Of a stretch of DNA of 64,000 bases, positions 1-10,325 are shown piece after piece. Both the position numbers and the translations under genes were made by a program. How positions within the stretch are numbered: the stretch's first letter is position 1; each line of letters begins with the position of its first letter. The stretch covers positions 65,463,656 through 65,527,655 of the forward strand of contig CM061233.1 in NCBI GenBank assembly GCA_030844895.1, given 5' to 3'. This stretch comes from Ambrosia x helenae (Eukaryota; Streptophyta; Magnoliopsida; Asterales; Asteraceae). The notes under the pieces were generated by a model, which saw only the letters and a list, made by a program, of their open reading frames with translations, ran no database searches and had not been told where the DNA came from.

Positions 1-633
1 CAGAAATGATGTTGGGTAGGACTCAAATCTTGTTGGTTTTTCGTTCGGGTCAGATCTGGTCCATTTGGTACTGGTCAACAACGGTTAACCAGGGACTACC
101 TCAGATCCGAAGCCGATTCTGCTATGTTTTGGGTCTGGTCAAGCCGTTTTAACCAAGTCAAGATCGAGTCGAACGTCGGTCAGCCCTGGTTGATCAGATC
201 AACCTGGTCAACATTGGTCAACAGCCAAAATCCGGTCAGATATGTCGACACGCAGTTCGAGGCAAACACGTGTCGGTTCGTGAGTTTGTTCACACGAAGG
301 TATAACGCGCACCATGTCTTTGCTTTAAATTATCTTGCGTTTTATTATTAAATATATACTCTAAATCTGTAACGAACCGAACCGACTTGCTTTTATAAAA
401 CACTTTCTATTGAGTCGACAAAAGAAAATGATTAACATCATTGTATGTACGCTTGTGTAGTCATGTTGCGAACTATGGAATCATTGAAACTATTACTACG
501 AAACAAATATATTATTTGGCGAAGCATAACTTTAAATACTTATTATTAGCTAGTCGTTTTACTATTTTTTTTTGTTGAAACATTAACCAATAACTAAGCT
601 ATACTTACATAAATCATCTTGATGACGATCTCT

Positions 634-666
<33 letters not shown>

Positions 667-1361
667 TTTACATATTACTTATTCAAAACATATAGTTCTC
701 GTCTATTATAATTTTGAAGACTTAAACCTTTTGTCGCGTATAAAGACTTGATAAATTGTATTGCGTTTTGTTTAATCTATTGTTGTTTTGGGAAATATAG
801 ACAACTTGAGTTGTCTGGTTTCTTACAAAAACAGAGGAAACTCTGCCCAAATTTTATAAAATTTAAGAACCAAATCGGCCTTTCAAGTTTATAACTATGT
901 GTAGACTAGATGATGTTTTTACAAATAAATCCTAACTTTCAAATCTTACGCCGTCAAAAAATAGAAATATTTATGTTTATTAACAAGTACATATATATAC
1001 TACCCAAGATACGAGACAAATTAACATTTGAGTCAAGCTACGTAAATATTATTTTGTTATACAAAATGTGTCTTTATCAATAACTTCAATTATGTATTTA
1101 ATTCAGATAACTATACATACGAATACATTTTGTGAAACCAAACCAAGTTACTATCGGTTCGTTAAGTCATACACTTATTAAGACACGCATTCTTTCAATA
1201 CGTGTCTAGGTAGTTGGATAAACTATCTTTACAACCATAACAAAAACAAGCTTATTTGCATTAGAATTTAAGGCATCGTTTATTTGTAATAGGATACAAG
1301 AGTTCAATTAATCCAAGTTCAGACTTGTTACTACTTGCAAATACTTACACAATGAATTTCA
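1..1361. other. Unassigned AT-rich sequence
   Basis: I see no gene here. The block lies directly upstream of a recognisable LTR 3' part and may be the diverged 5' part of that LTR, whose relatives in this window are 2.4-2.7 kb long. I could not match it to the other LTRs. Positions 65-240 hold four GGTCAA words (W-box core in reverse). A CA/TA microsatellite lies at 634-668. The rest is AT-rich. Confidence 0.4.
634..668. repeat. (CA)n(TA)n microsatellite
   Basis: A run of about nine CA units passes directly into about eight TA units, in otherwise AT-rich DNA. Confidence 0.9.
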
Positions 1362-2043
1362 GGTGAGTTTTACATAGCCCCTTTCATATTTCACTATTTT
1401 GGGGTGAAACATGTTAAACATTCTATCTACAATTCAATCATAAAGTGTCTATGTGTTATTCTATGTTGCATTATGTCTTAAACATGACTAGGGTAAGCAC
1501 AATATTCTAGCATAATCATTAACATTGATCAGCCGACGGTATACAATGATAGATCTATTGGACTGACAATCCCACCCGGATACGTGTACCTCCTACATAG
1601 GTAGCATGGGTGATTGTTATCGAATTCATAACATAATCGAGTGAACCATGAGCGTATGGGATGGACCACAATATTCTAGTCACAAGGTTTGATTATGCAC
1701 TCGATTTACCCGATAGTATGTTTTCACATATGGACTAGACTTGCCATGACACTTGAATTGTACAAGTTTTATTCAATTATCAAAACCTATGTAATTCTCA
1801 CCAACTTTTGTTGACCCAAAATATTTTCAAACTTAACATGTTTCAGGTTATAGCTTGCTTGAAGATTAGAGTTAATGCTTGAAGATGTGTATCTAGTATT
1901 TCATTTTGATGTAAAAATGCTTGTAGAACAATTGTATGTAATGTATTTAAATCAATTATTGAAATTTATTATTTACCATGAGCTACTGAACAATCATCAA
2001 TACGTGACATCCTGATGTTTTCGCCATCGGTTGGGGTGTTACA
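1362..2043 (+). mobile_element. 3' part of a Tekay-group LTR
   Basis: The segment opens with the GTGAGTTTTACATAGCCCC block seen in every long LTR of this group. It continues through the CTCACCAACTTTTGTTGACC block and CATGTTTCAG, and ends at CGGTTGGGGTGTTACA, the usual LTR terminus. The next base, 2044, is in the RT frame of Tekay A. The most likely reading is a separate element or solo LTR inserted in Tekay A whose left side is outside the window or unrecognised. The alternative is the 5' LTR of Tekay A itself, joined to RT by a deletion. No left TSD can be checked. Confidence 0.65.
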
Positions 2044-3650
2044 TCATCCGCCCCCGTTTTTGTCCTTGGGGAGCCCCTGTTTTATTCGTCAAGAAGAAGG
2101 ATGGATATCTTAGGATGTGTATCGATTATCGTGAGCTTAATAAACTTACCATCAAGAATCGTTATCCTCTACCTAGAATTGATGATCTTTTTGACCAACT
2201 TCAAGGATCAACTCATTTCTCGAAGATCGACCTTCGTACTGGTTATCATCAGCTTAGAGTTCATGAGGAAGATATTCCCAAAACAGCTTTTCGCACACGT
2301 TATGGTCATTACGAATTCATGGTCATGCCCTTTGGATTGACCAACGCTCCCGCAGTGTTTATGGATTTAATGAATCGGGTTTGTAAACCTTATCTCGACA
2401 AGTTCGTGATCGTTTTCATTGACGACATTTTGATTTATTCCAAATCAAAATCCGATCACGAACAACATCTTCACTTAATCTTGGATCTCCTCAAGAAGGA
2501 ACAACTGTATGCCAAGTTCTCAAAGTGTGAATTTTGGCTTAAGGAAGTTCAATTTCTGGGTCACGTCATCAACGAGAATGGAATTCATGTTGATCCCGCA
2601 AAGATCGAAGCTGTCAAAAATTGGAGTGTTCCTAAAACTCCAACAGAAGTTCATTCTTTTCTTGGTCTAGCTGGTTATTATCGTCGATTCATTGCTGATT
2701 TCTCCAAGATCTCTGTTCCTCTCACTGCCTCAACTCATAAGGGTAAACCTTATGAGTGGGGACCAAAACAAGAGGAAGCATTCGAGACTCTTAAACAGAA
2801 ACTTTGTGAAGCTCATATCTTGACCTTACCCGATGGAAATAATGATTTCATGGTCTATTGTGATGCATCAAACCAAGGTCTTGGTTGTGTTCTTATGCAA
2901 CGAGGCAAGGTTATTGCTTATGCGTCCAGACATCTCAAGATCCACGAAAAGAATTATATCACCCACGATCTAGAATTGGGTGCGGTCGTCTATGCTCTCA
3001 AGATTTGGAGACACTATCTTTATGGTACCAAATGTGTGGTCTTCACAGATCACATAAGTCTCCAACATATCTTCAACCAGAAGGATCTTAACATGAGGCA
3101 ACAACGTTGGGTTGAGTTACTTAACGACTACGATTGTGAGATTCGCTACCATCCTGGTAAAGCGAACGTTGTGGCAGATGCACTCAGTCGTAAAGAACGC
3201 ATCAAACTTCTTTGTGCAAGGGTTCGTACTGATCTTTAGGACCGTATTCTCCAGGCTCAACATACCTCAGTCACCCAAGGTAACATGTATGAGGAAATGT
3301 CTTGTGGTGCTGAGAATCAACTTGAAACTAAACCTGATGATATAATTTATTTTCTCAATCGACTTTGGATTCCTGACCACGATGATCTTCGTACTTTTCT
3401 TATGAAAAAGGCTCATAAGTCTCGTTATTCTATTCTTCATGGTGCTGATAAAATGTACCAAGATCTTCGGTATTCGTATTGGTGGCCTGGTATGAAGAAG
3501 GATATTGCTCTTTTTGTAGCAAAATGTCTCACATGTTCCAAGGTCAAGGCTGAACATCAACGACCCGCCGGTATGCTTGAACAACCAGAGATTCCTGTAT
3601 GGAAATGGGAGAGCATAGCAATGGACTTCATCACTAAACTCCCTCGTACA
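2044..3650 (+). pseudogene. Tekay A pol, part 1: reverse transcriptase, RNase H, integrase N-terminus
   Basis: This is the polyprotein fragment that copies element RNA into DNA and starts the integrase. The reading begins at 2044, inside the first conserved RT block (PWGAPVLFVKKKDG). It runs through RELNKLT, the DLRTGYHQ block, MPFGLTNAP and the intact catalytic FIDDILIYSK. Ty3-type RNase H follows, with YCDASNQGLGCVL, ASRHLK, FTDHISLQH and ADALSRKE. A TAG at 3237-3239 ends the frame. The same frame continues into the integrase zinc-finger region (SRYSILHGADKMYQDLRYSY, then CLTCSKVK) and stops at 3650, where the Copia-type element was inserted. The next part lies at 9198. The methionine at 2031 belongs to the LTR, not to this protein. 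It is a broken copy and cannot give a full polyprotein. Confidence 0.88.
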
Positions 3651-4240
3651 TGTGAGCGTTGGATTTTATCTAAAACAGGATTACGCGATCATACAAGTCA
3701 CAAATCTAGGTGCGGAAACCCTAGATCTGAACAAATTGATAAGATGCTAATCACGACACAATCAAGATCATTTTCAATATCATTTTCATAGATTAACTTT
3801 CAATCAATAAGCATTTACAACGTTTATGTTAATCTAGAATCACAAAGACACTTTCTCAAAAACACTCCTAAACCTGCACTGAACCTGGACACAAATGATA
3901 ACTCTCTTACATAATCAAAAACTCAAAATCTATTTATAATGTCTGCAGGTTCGCCCCTTTTGATGGTGCGAATGTGGACAGATTCCACATTCGCCCAGTG
4001 TGACTGGTCGAATGTGGAAACTTTCCACATTCGCCCCTTTTTACTCTACATTCGCCCCTTTTGTCCATTGAATTTCCACCTTCGCCCATTTTGTCCACGT
4101 TCAGGTCATCAGCACTTTTAACACATGTAATCAGCACTTTTTAACACATGTTAAAGTCTTGGTCGTTTTCTGATTATCTGAACCTTCGACATTCTGTACC
4201 GAATCACTAGCTAGGGACATACATGAATAATGCACTAACA
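3651..4240 (-). repeat. Copia-type LTR (3' LTR in element sense)
   Basis: The 590-bp LTR reads TGTGAGCGTTGG...TGCACTAACA on the + strand. A TATA-like TATAAATA lies on the minus strand at about 3931-3938. Five TTCGCCC words lie at 3940-4090, with partial reverse copies between them. The polypurine tract (minus-strand AAGGGGGAGAT) abuts it at 4241-4251. Confidence 0.92.
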
Positions 4241-6198
4241 ATCTCCCCCTTGGACCTAGCTAGTGATGTACCAAAGCAGAAAGTTATCAATTCTTCAAGT
4301 CTTGATTGAAAACTTTCCATCTTCATGCACGTTTGTTTCGAAGTTCCTATCTATCTCTCTAGTAAGCTTTTGAAATCTCAGACAGACTCAAGAAATCTTG
4401 GCTTTGTCATATGTTCATTCAGAGATGAAAATAGACGATAATCTTGATTTCTTCAATCTTCATCATTTCTTTAACTTCTTTCTAACTTCTGTAGTTCTGG
4501 TAATCTTGATGTTCAGGTTTGGGTCTTATTCGGTTGCACAATTTGTCGATGAATCTTGAGTAGTGCACCTGTTGTATTTGATTCTGCAGAAAAATTTACT
4601 AAAAACTGCACAAACTACAACTGGCGTTAAACACGACAAAAAATCTCGGAAGTACTCTTCACATTCCTTTTGACCCTCAATAGTTCTCCCCCTGAACTAT
4701 ACAACATTTTCAATATGTACCAGAAACTTGAAAATTTGAAATCTTTTTCAACTTTTTAATTATCTGAGCATTTTTATTCAGTATCCCAACATCGGTTATC
4801 GAAAACAAAGTTGAAACAAAACTTTTTGATTTTTCAAAGTTTAAGCTAAAACACACCAAAAATCTTTTTGAATTTTCCAATGTAATTGCATAAAAGTAAA
4901 TTCAACATATTTTTGTGAATTTTCCGGTTAAGAGGATCATATCAGTATTGAAACAGTCAGTCATAACTCTTTTTGATCAATTTTCTGTTTTTGTCATTGA
5001 GCATCCTACAACCATTACCAGTATATTTGTCCACTTAAACTCAAAATCATCATTCATTGCTCAGCACTTTAGATACATTATGGTAATATTAGATACTGAA
5101 AAATCTATGGTCCCCGCATTCGAGACACATTCCCGTATCAAGAATTGCGCAAAGTTTCATTGTACCGCGTGATTATACTGTAGTTATCTGTTAGTTACAA
5201 GGTATGAGGCACAGTGGTGACAGGTCAGCAAATTAATGCAGCAAAGCAACATATGCACTCAACCAGGGTGAAGACTAATATCAATCATGATTTGCATCAA
5301 TGATTGGATACGATGTATTAGATAATCTTTGATTATCTTCACACATATTAAGTTCCTCATTCGGTAACTTAAGGTTTTGTCATTAAAGATCTTTTAATAA
5401 GATACCCTGACTGATCTAGGTCCGTAAATCAATACGACAAAAGATCAGTTAGGCTATCCCCAGATAACTTTCAATATAACGACCCGAAACCTCCGATTTT
5501 GGCAATCTATCAAACGAAATTTCGGTACTAAGACCATATGCCAACGATACGTTGATCCACATGATTATCAGTTATTGATTTTAAATTTATATCACCATGT
5601 TGAACTTTAAATTTTGATTTCAAGCCTACCAATATATAATTGTAGTGGCTACTCAATGTTTATCAAATTATTTTTGTTTTTAGAGTAGTCTGACAGTCCA
5701 CTGATGTACTATCATCTCCTCTTTTTCTCCAGGAAAACTCATTTTAGATTTTCTAATTTTTTATTTTGATTTTTCTGAAATTTTTCTCCCCCTAAAAATC
5801 TAAAAATAAGCATATTTTTGGATTTTTAAACTTTTGAAGAAAAACAAAATAAAATGATATCCGATGCGGTTTACCCACTGAGTTTTTTTAAAAAAAAATT
5901 TTCACTCAGATTACTAAACTCATTAAGATTTTTCAATTAGCAAACCATTTTGTCGTAATCGTTATTGAAATCCAACACCTGAGAGCAATTGCAAGAGATT
6001 GCACTTTTTCCGGCTTCACAGGTTGGAGTCAAACTACAAACACTCTCCTCTCTGTAGAAATCATGTTTTCCTTCTTCAATAACCCTTCCTTGACCTTCAC
6101 CTCTCCAATAAATAGTGTGTTTACAGATGCTCCACTATCAACTTATCAAAGAATAGCTAATAGGTCTGTCTGGAACAATCTGCACACTTATTAAACAA
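4241..6198 (-). other. Non-coding 3' region of the Copia-type element
   Basis: There is no long ORF on either strand that resembles integrase or RT. In element sense this follows the gag-like ORF. TTCTCCCCCT (minus-strand AGGGGGAGAA, like the polypurine tract) recurs at 4684-4693 and 5784-5793, in addition to the terminal tract at 4241. The rest is AT-rich. Confidence 0.7.
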
Positions 6199-7974
6199 TT
6201 AGCATGAAAGAGGCACCCATCCCTTCACAATGATGGGTCGTCCAAGGTCATCAATTCTCGGAACATCAATCCATTCTCCTTTTGAAAAATCAATTGGTTT
6301 TTCAATGGATTGATTTGAAGTAGAAATTGCTATTGACTTAGAAAGTGATTTGGGTTTCCAAACACGTTCAGAGTTTATTTTAGATTTTGTTGAAATCGTT
6401 TTGATTTTTGACTTTTCAGGTTTCATGTTTGACACCTGCTTCTGAACTTTGTTTGGAATCTTTTCAGACTTAACTGATGAAGACCCAGGTTTAGAGTTAT
6501 TCTTAGACTTAGCCTGAGAACTCCCCCTTACCTTAGCAACCTTATCACAATCTCCATTTTTATTCAAGGCAATTTTGTTACGATTGTCATACACAACCTG
6601 TTTCCCCTTTTGCTTCTTGATTGGTTTTGTGGATACATGCTTTCTGACATTGCCTGAATTTCTAGCAAATTTCACTTCTGTCTTTTTCTGTTTAACATAC
6701 GGACAGTAAGCAACTAAATGCCCACATTCTCCGCAGTTATAACAAGACCTATACTCTTCAAAATCACATGCATACCCGTCATCCCAATACCAATAGGGAC
6801 AATGAGCTGCAATATGACCAACTTCACCACATTCAAAACAGTTTCTCCATTCAACATAACCATGAGAATACTGTGGTGAATTGTTTCCCCAATAACCATC
6901 AAATCGAGATTTATATGAATAATCATAATAGTCATATGATCTAGATGAAAAATCTCTTGAATTCTTTTGATGAGAATTTTTCATCTGATCATTTCCTTTC
7001 GATTTGTATGGTTTTGATCCCTTTACTTTAGGACCATTCTTATTTTCAACATTTTTCTTTTGATCCTCTTTATTCTCATGTTGGTTAGGACTGAGTGCAA
7101 AATGAAGATGATCAAATTGATTTCTAAATTGATTTAACAAATCAAGATTATCAACAAAAATACATTTAAGTAGAGATTGGTCGATATTCTCAATTAGAAA
7201 ATCTTTGTTGAACATCAATTTGTCATGTCCTTCCAACATGTAGGATCCTTCAACTCCTTCAGGAAAACTGAATATGGGTTTTTCTTCAGATTCAGATTCT
7301 GAAGTTGTTTCAACATTTTCAGTTTTCTGTTCAAACACTTGCTTCACTTCAGAATCAGAATTAACAACGCAAGGTGTTGTGATTTCCAACTCTGATGTGG
7401 AAGTATTCTTTGGAACACTTTTATTCATTTCTAACATTTCTTTCTTTAAAGATTCAATTTTATTTAACAAATCTTTTTCATTCTTTTCAAAAACTTTAAT
7501 TTTGTTTTTACAATTTTCTAGTTCATTTGCTAGTTTCTGTTTGTCCTCAATAAGTGTCATCAATTCACAATTCAACTTGACACATTTAAAACAACTAGCA
7601 CTTACCTCATCATCTGATTTATTACCATTATCAGATTTTGCATCACCATTTGAACTATCACTCTGTTCTGATGTACTTTGTTCTGAACTCGTATCAGAAC
7701 TCAAATCACTCTTTGACACTTCACTGGAGTCATCATGTCTCATTTGTTTGACTAAACATACAACATTCCTATGAACACCTTCTTTGTTAACACACTTGTT
7801 AACTTGTACCATTTCATCGGTTGGTTTCGGTGTCATTGGAAATCTCCAACTATTGTCAACTTGAGAATTTTGTCTCAGTAAACGTTGTCGCTTTCTTTCA
7901 GCTTCTACTAGAGCTTGGATCTCCTCTTCCGTTCTACATGTCCACATGATCACGAACTTGGAAAAATTCAACAC
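6199..7974 (-). CDS. Gag-like CCHC zinc-knuckle protein of the Copia-type element
   Basis: This is an uninterrupted 591-residue ORF on the element's sense strand. Residues about 85-125 are rich in Ser, Asp and Glu. Residues about 140-190 form a likely coiled coil (repeated Lys/Glu/Leu heptads such as NKIESLKKEMLEM). Two CCHC knuckles follow at about 377-390 (CFECGEVGHIAAHC) and 409-422 (CYNCGECGHLVAYC). The C-terminal 150 residues are very rich in Lys and Ser. CCHC knuckles are nucleocapsid-type RNA-binding motifs. I see no capsid core (UBN2-type) in front of them, so this looks like the C-terminal half of a Copia Gag rather than a whole one. There is no protease, integrase or RT downstream. 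The ORF is intact in a recent insertion, which suggests it was either kept or inserted too recently to decay. The methionine start is provisional, because the leader from the primer site to it is 610 bp. Confidence 0.75.
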   Translation of the reverse strand: MLNFSKFVIMWTCRTEEEIQALVEAERKRQRLLRQNSQVDNSWRFPMTPKPTDEMVQVNKCVNKEGVHRNVVCLVKQMRHDDSSEVSKSDLSSDTSSEQSTSEQSDSSNGDAKSDNGNKSDDEVSASCFKCVKLNCELMTLIEDKQKLANELENCKNKIKVFEKNEKDLLNKIESLKKEMLEMNKSVPKNTSTSELEITTPCVVNSDSEVKQVFEQKTENVETTSESESEEKPIFSFPEGVEGSYMLEGHDKLMFNKDFLIENIDQSLLKCIFVDNLDLLNQFRNQFDHLHFALSPNQHENKEDQKKNVENKNGPKVKGSKPYKSKGNDQMKNSHQKNSRDFSSRSYDYYDYSYKSRFDGYWGNNSPQYSHGYVEWRNCFECGEVGHIAAHCPYWYWDDGYACDFEEYRSCYNCGECGHLVAYCPYVKQKKTEVKFARNSGNVRKHVSTKPIKKQKGKQVVYDNRNKIALNKNGDCDKVAKVRGSSQAKSKNNSKPGSSSVKSEKIPNKVQKQVSNMKPEKSKIKTISTKSKINSERVWKPKSLSKSIAISTSNQSIEKPIDFSKGEWIDVPRIDDLGRPIIVKGWVPLSC

Positions 7975-8019
7975 TTAGAAAATCTTCAAAAATTGCCTTT
8001 CGAAATTTTTAGGCACTAA

Positions 8020-8302
8020 ATTCTACGTTCGCCCCTGGTAATTCTACGTTCGCCCCTTTTGATTCCACGTTCGCCCAAAAGTATCAGCCGAATGTAAAAT
8101 AATCACCAGAATGTAGAATATTAAAATTCAAAATCCACGTTCGCCCAAAAATTTCCAGGTTCGCCCAAAAAGGTTCCAGATTCGCCCAAAAATTCCAGGT
8201 TCGCCCAGTTCAGTTTCAGATTCGCCCAGATCAGTTCCAGATTCGCCCAGTTTAACAGAAGAAGATTCCAGGTTCGCCCATAAGGTCCAGGTTCGCCCAG
8301 TT
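8020..8302 (-). repeat. TTCGCCC / GGGCGAA word array in the Copia leader
   Basis: Eleven TTCGCCC words in about 280 bp lie between the primer site and the gag-like ORF. Most sit in the form CCAGGTTCGCCCA, CCACGTTCGCCC or CCAGATTCGCCC. The same word recurs five times in each LTR. Spacing is irregular (about 16-50 bp), so it is a motif cluster rather than a strict tandem repeat. Confidence 0.88.
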
Positions 8303-8587
8303 CAGTCAGATCTCACTTTTGAAAAACGGTTATTGTTTGAAAAACGGTTAATTTGATCTCAGATTTTCAAAAGTTCATGGATTTGAATGATCTCAATCAG
8401 GTTATGTTTCGGAATTGATTTGGAACAACTTTAAGTCTTGGAAAACTTGAATTCGACCACAAATTCACCTTTAAATCGATCAAAAACTATGTTTTTAAGA
8501 GTTTTTGTAAAAACAGATGATAATTTGTCAAAAACATGTCCAAATCAGCTCTGATCTTATCAAATTTGTTGTTGTATGATCCTCTAT

Positions 8588-8599
8588 GCTCTGATACCA
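8588..8599 (-). other. Primer-binding site (iMet tRNA) of the Copia-type element
   Basis: The minus strand reads TGGTATCAGAGC, the usual complement of the initiator-Met tRNA 3' end. It lies 3 bp inside the LTR end at 8603. It fixes the element's orientation as minus. Confidence 0.92.
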
Positions 8600-8602
8600 C
8601 TT

Positions 8603-9192
8603 TGTGAGCGTTGGATTTTATCTAAAACAGGATTACGCGATCATACAAGTCACAAATCTAGGTGCGGAAACCCTAGATCTGAACAAATTGATAAGATGCT
8701 AATCACGACACAATCAAGATCATTTTCAATATCATTTTCATAGATTAACTTTCAATCAATAAGCATTTACAACGTTTATGTTAATCTAGAATCACAAAGA
8801 CACTTTCTCAAAAACACTCCTAAACCTGCACTGAACCTGGACACAAATGATAACTCTCTTACATAATCAAAAACTCAAAATCTATTTATAATGTCTGCAG
8901 GTTCGCCCCTTTTGATGGTGCGAATGTGGACAGATTCCACATTCGCCCAGTGTGACTGGTCGAATGTGGAAACTTTCCACATTCGCCCCTTTTTACTCTA
9001 CATTCGCCCCTTTTGTCCATTGAATTTCCACCTTCGCCCATTTTGTCCACGTTCAGGTCATCAGCACTTTTAACACATGTAATCAGCACTTTTTAACACA
9101 TGTTAAAGTCTTGGTCGTTTTCTGATTATCTGAACCTTCGACATTCTGTACCGAATCACTAGCTAGGGACATACATGAATAATGCACTAACA
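8603..9192 (-). repeat. Copia-type LTR (5' LTR in element sense)
   Basis: A 590-bp direct copy of 3651-4240 with no difference noticed. It carries the same TTCGCCC cluster and the TATA-like sequence at about 8883-8890 on the minus strand. It is followed on the right by the TSD copy GTACA. Confidence 0.92.
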
Positions 9193-9197
9193 GTACA

Positions 9198-10251
9198 CAC
9201 AAAGGTTATGACAACATTTGGGTAATCATCGATCGTTTGACTAAGTCAGCCCATTTCTTACCGATCCGTGAGAATTATTCTGTGGAAAGGTTGGCAAGGA
9301 TGTACATGAGTGAAATTGTATGTCGCCATGGTATACCTTTGGATATCATTTCTGATCGTGATGGTCGTTTCACTTCTCGTTTTTAGGATTCCTTACAAGA
9401 CGCTTTGGGTACCAAGTTAAACCTGAGCACAGCTTATCACCCTCAGACAGATGGTCAGACCGAACGAACCATCCAGACTCTTGAGGATATGCTCAGGGCT
9501 TGTGTCATCGATTTTGGTGGCACATGGGATTCTCATATTCCTTTAGTCGAGTTCTCGTACAACAACAGCTACCATGCCAGTATCAACATGGCTCCATTTG
9601 AGGCACTTTATGGTCGTAAGTGTCGTTCACCTGTCTGTTGGACTGAGATTGGTGAAGCCTAGATCACTGGTCCTGAACTGATCCAGGAAACTACAGGCAA
9701 GATTCAACTGATCCAAGATAATCTTCTTAAGTCTAGAAGTCGACAGAAGAGTTATGCTGATAAACGTCGAAATCCCTTGGAGTTTCAAGTCGGGGATCTT
9801 GTACTTCTTAAGGTATCTCCTTGGAAGGGAGTGATTCGCTTTGGGAGAAAGGGAAAACTAGCTCCTCGTTATGTGGATCCTTTCAAAGTGCTTGACAAGA
9901 TTGGAAAAGTGGCCTACAAATTTGATCTTCCACCCGAGCTAAGCAATGTTCACCCAACTTTTCATGTTTTGAATCTGAAGAAATGTTTATCCGATGAGAA
10001 CCTCCATGTCCCTCTTGAAGATGTGCAAATCGATGAATCTATGCACATTGTTGAGAAATCTGTTGAAATCATGGATACTGGAGTCAAGAAACTTAAGTGC
10101 AGTCGCATCCTGATTGTCAAGGTTCGTTGGGAATCTAAGCGAGGTCCAGAGTTCACTTAGGAAGGCAAGGACCAGATGAAGTCTAAATACCCACACCTCT
10201 TTTCAGCAGACTCTCCAGCTCTAACTTTGGGACGAAGTTCCAAAAAGTAGG
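9198..10251 (+). pseudogene. Tekay A pol, part 2: integrase core and chromodomain
   Basis: The integrase resumes after the Copia insertion with IIDRLTKSAHFLPIREN, then the second catalytic block ISDRDGRFTSRF, then STAYHPQTDGQTERTIQTLE, which contains the DDE glutamate. The GPY/F-type module and the ending VRWESKRGPEFT mark a C-terminal chromodomain, the hallmark of chromoviruses. In-frame stops lie at 9384-9386 (at the Trp of RFW), 9660-9662 (at a Gln position) and 10158-10160 (at the Trp of the chromodomain TWE). By comparison with Tekay B, all three fit a single C-to-T or G-to-A change. The element's polypurine tract follows and is cut at 10251 by a solo LTR. Confidence 0.86.
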
Positions 10252-10325
10252 TGTAACACCCCAACCGATGGCGGAATCATCGAGGTGTCACGTAGTGACG
10301 ATTGTTCAAAAGCACATGGTACTAA

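Larger units (their letters stand above)
3651..9192 (-). mobile_element. Gag-only Copia-type LTR element (recent insertion)
   Basis: Two 590-bp LTRs (3651-4240 and 8603-9192) flank 4.36 kb. On reading them I saw no difference between the LTRs. The TSD is GTACA (3646-3650 and 9193-9197). On the minus strand, in order, come the LTR ending CGCTCACA, an iMet primer site, a leader full of GGGCGAA words, one 591-residue CCHC-finger ORF, 2 kb of non-coding sequence, a GGGGGAGAT polypurine tract, and the LTR starting TGTTAGTGC. There is no integrase, RT or RNase H. The class is inferred from the ORF, the short LTRs and the polypurine tract. It interrupts the integrase of Tekay A and must depend on a partner for movement. 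Confidence 0.9.

Noticed and set aside
124..351. 75-residue + strand ORF
   Set aside because: No recognisable content, and it lies in repeat-like GGTCAA-rich DNA with no splice or promoter context.
7274..7774. 166-residue + strand ORF opposite the Copia gag-like gene
   Set aside because: Ser/Phe-rich mirror of the Asp/Ser/Lys-rich gag-like frame. Antisense shadow.
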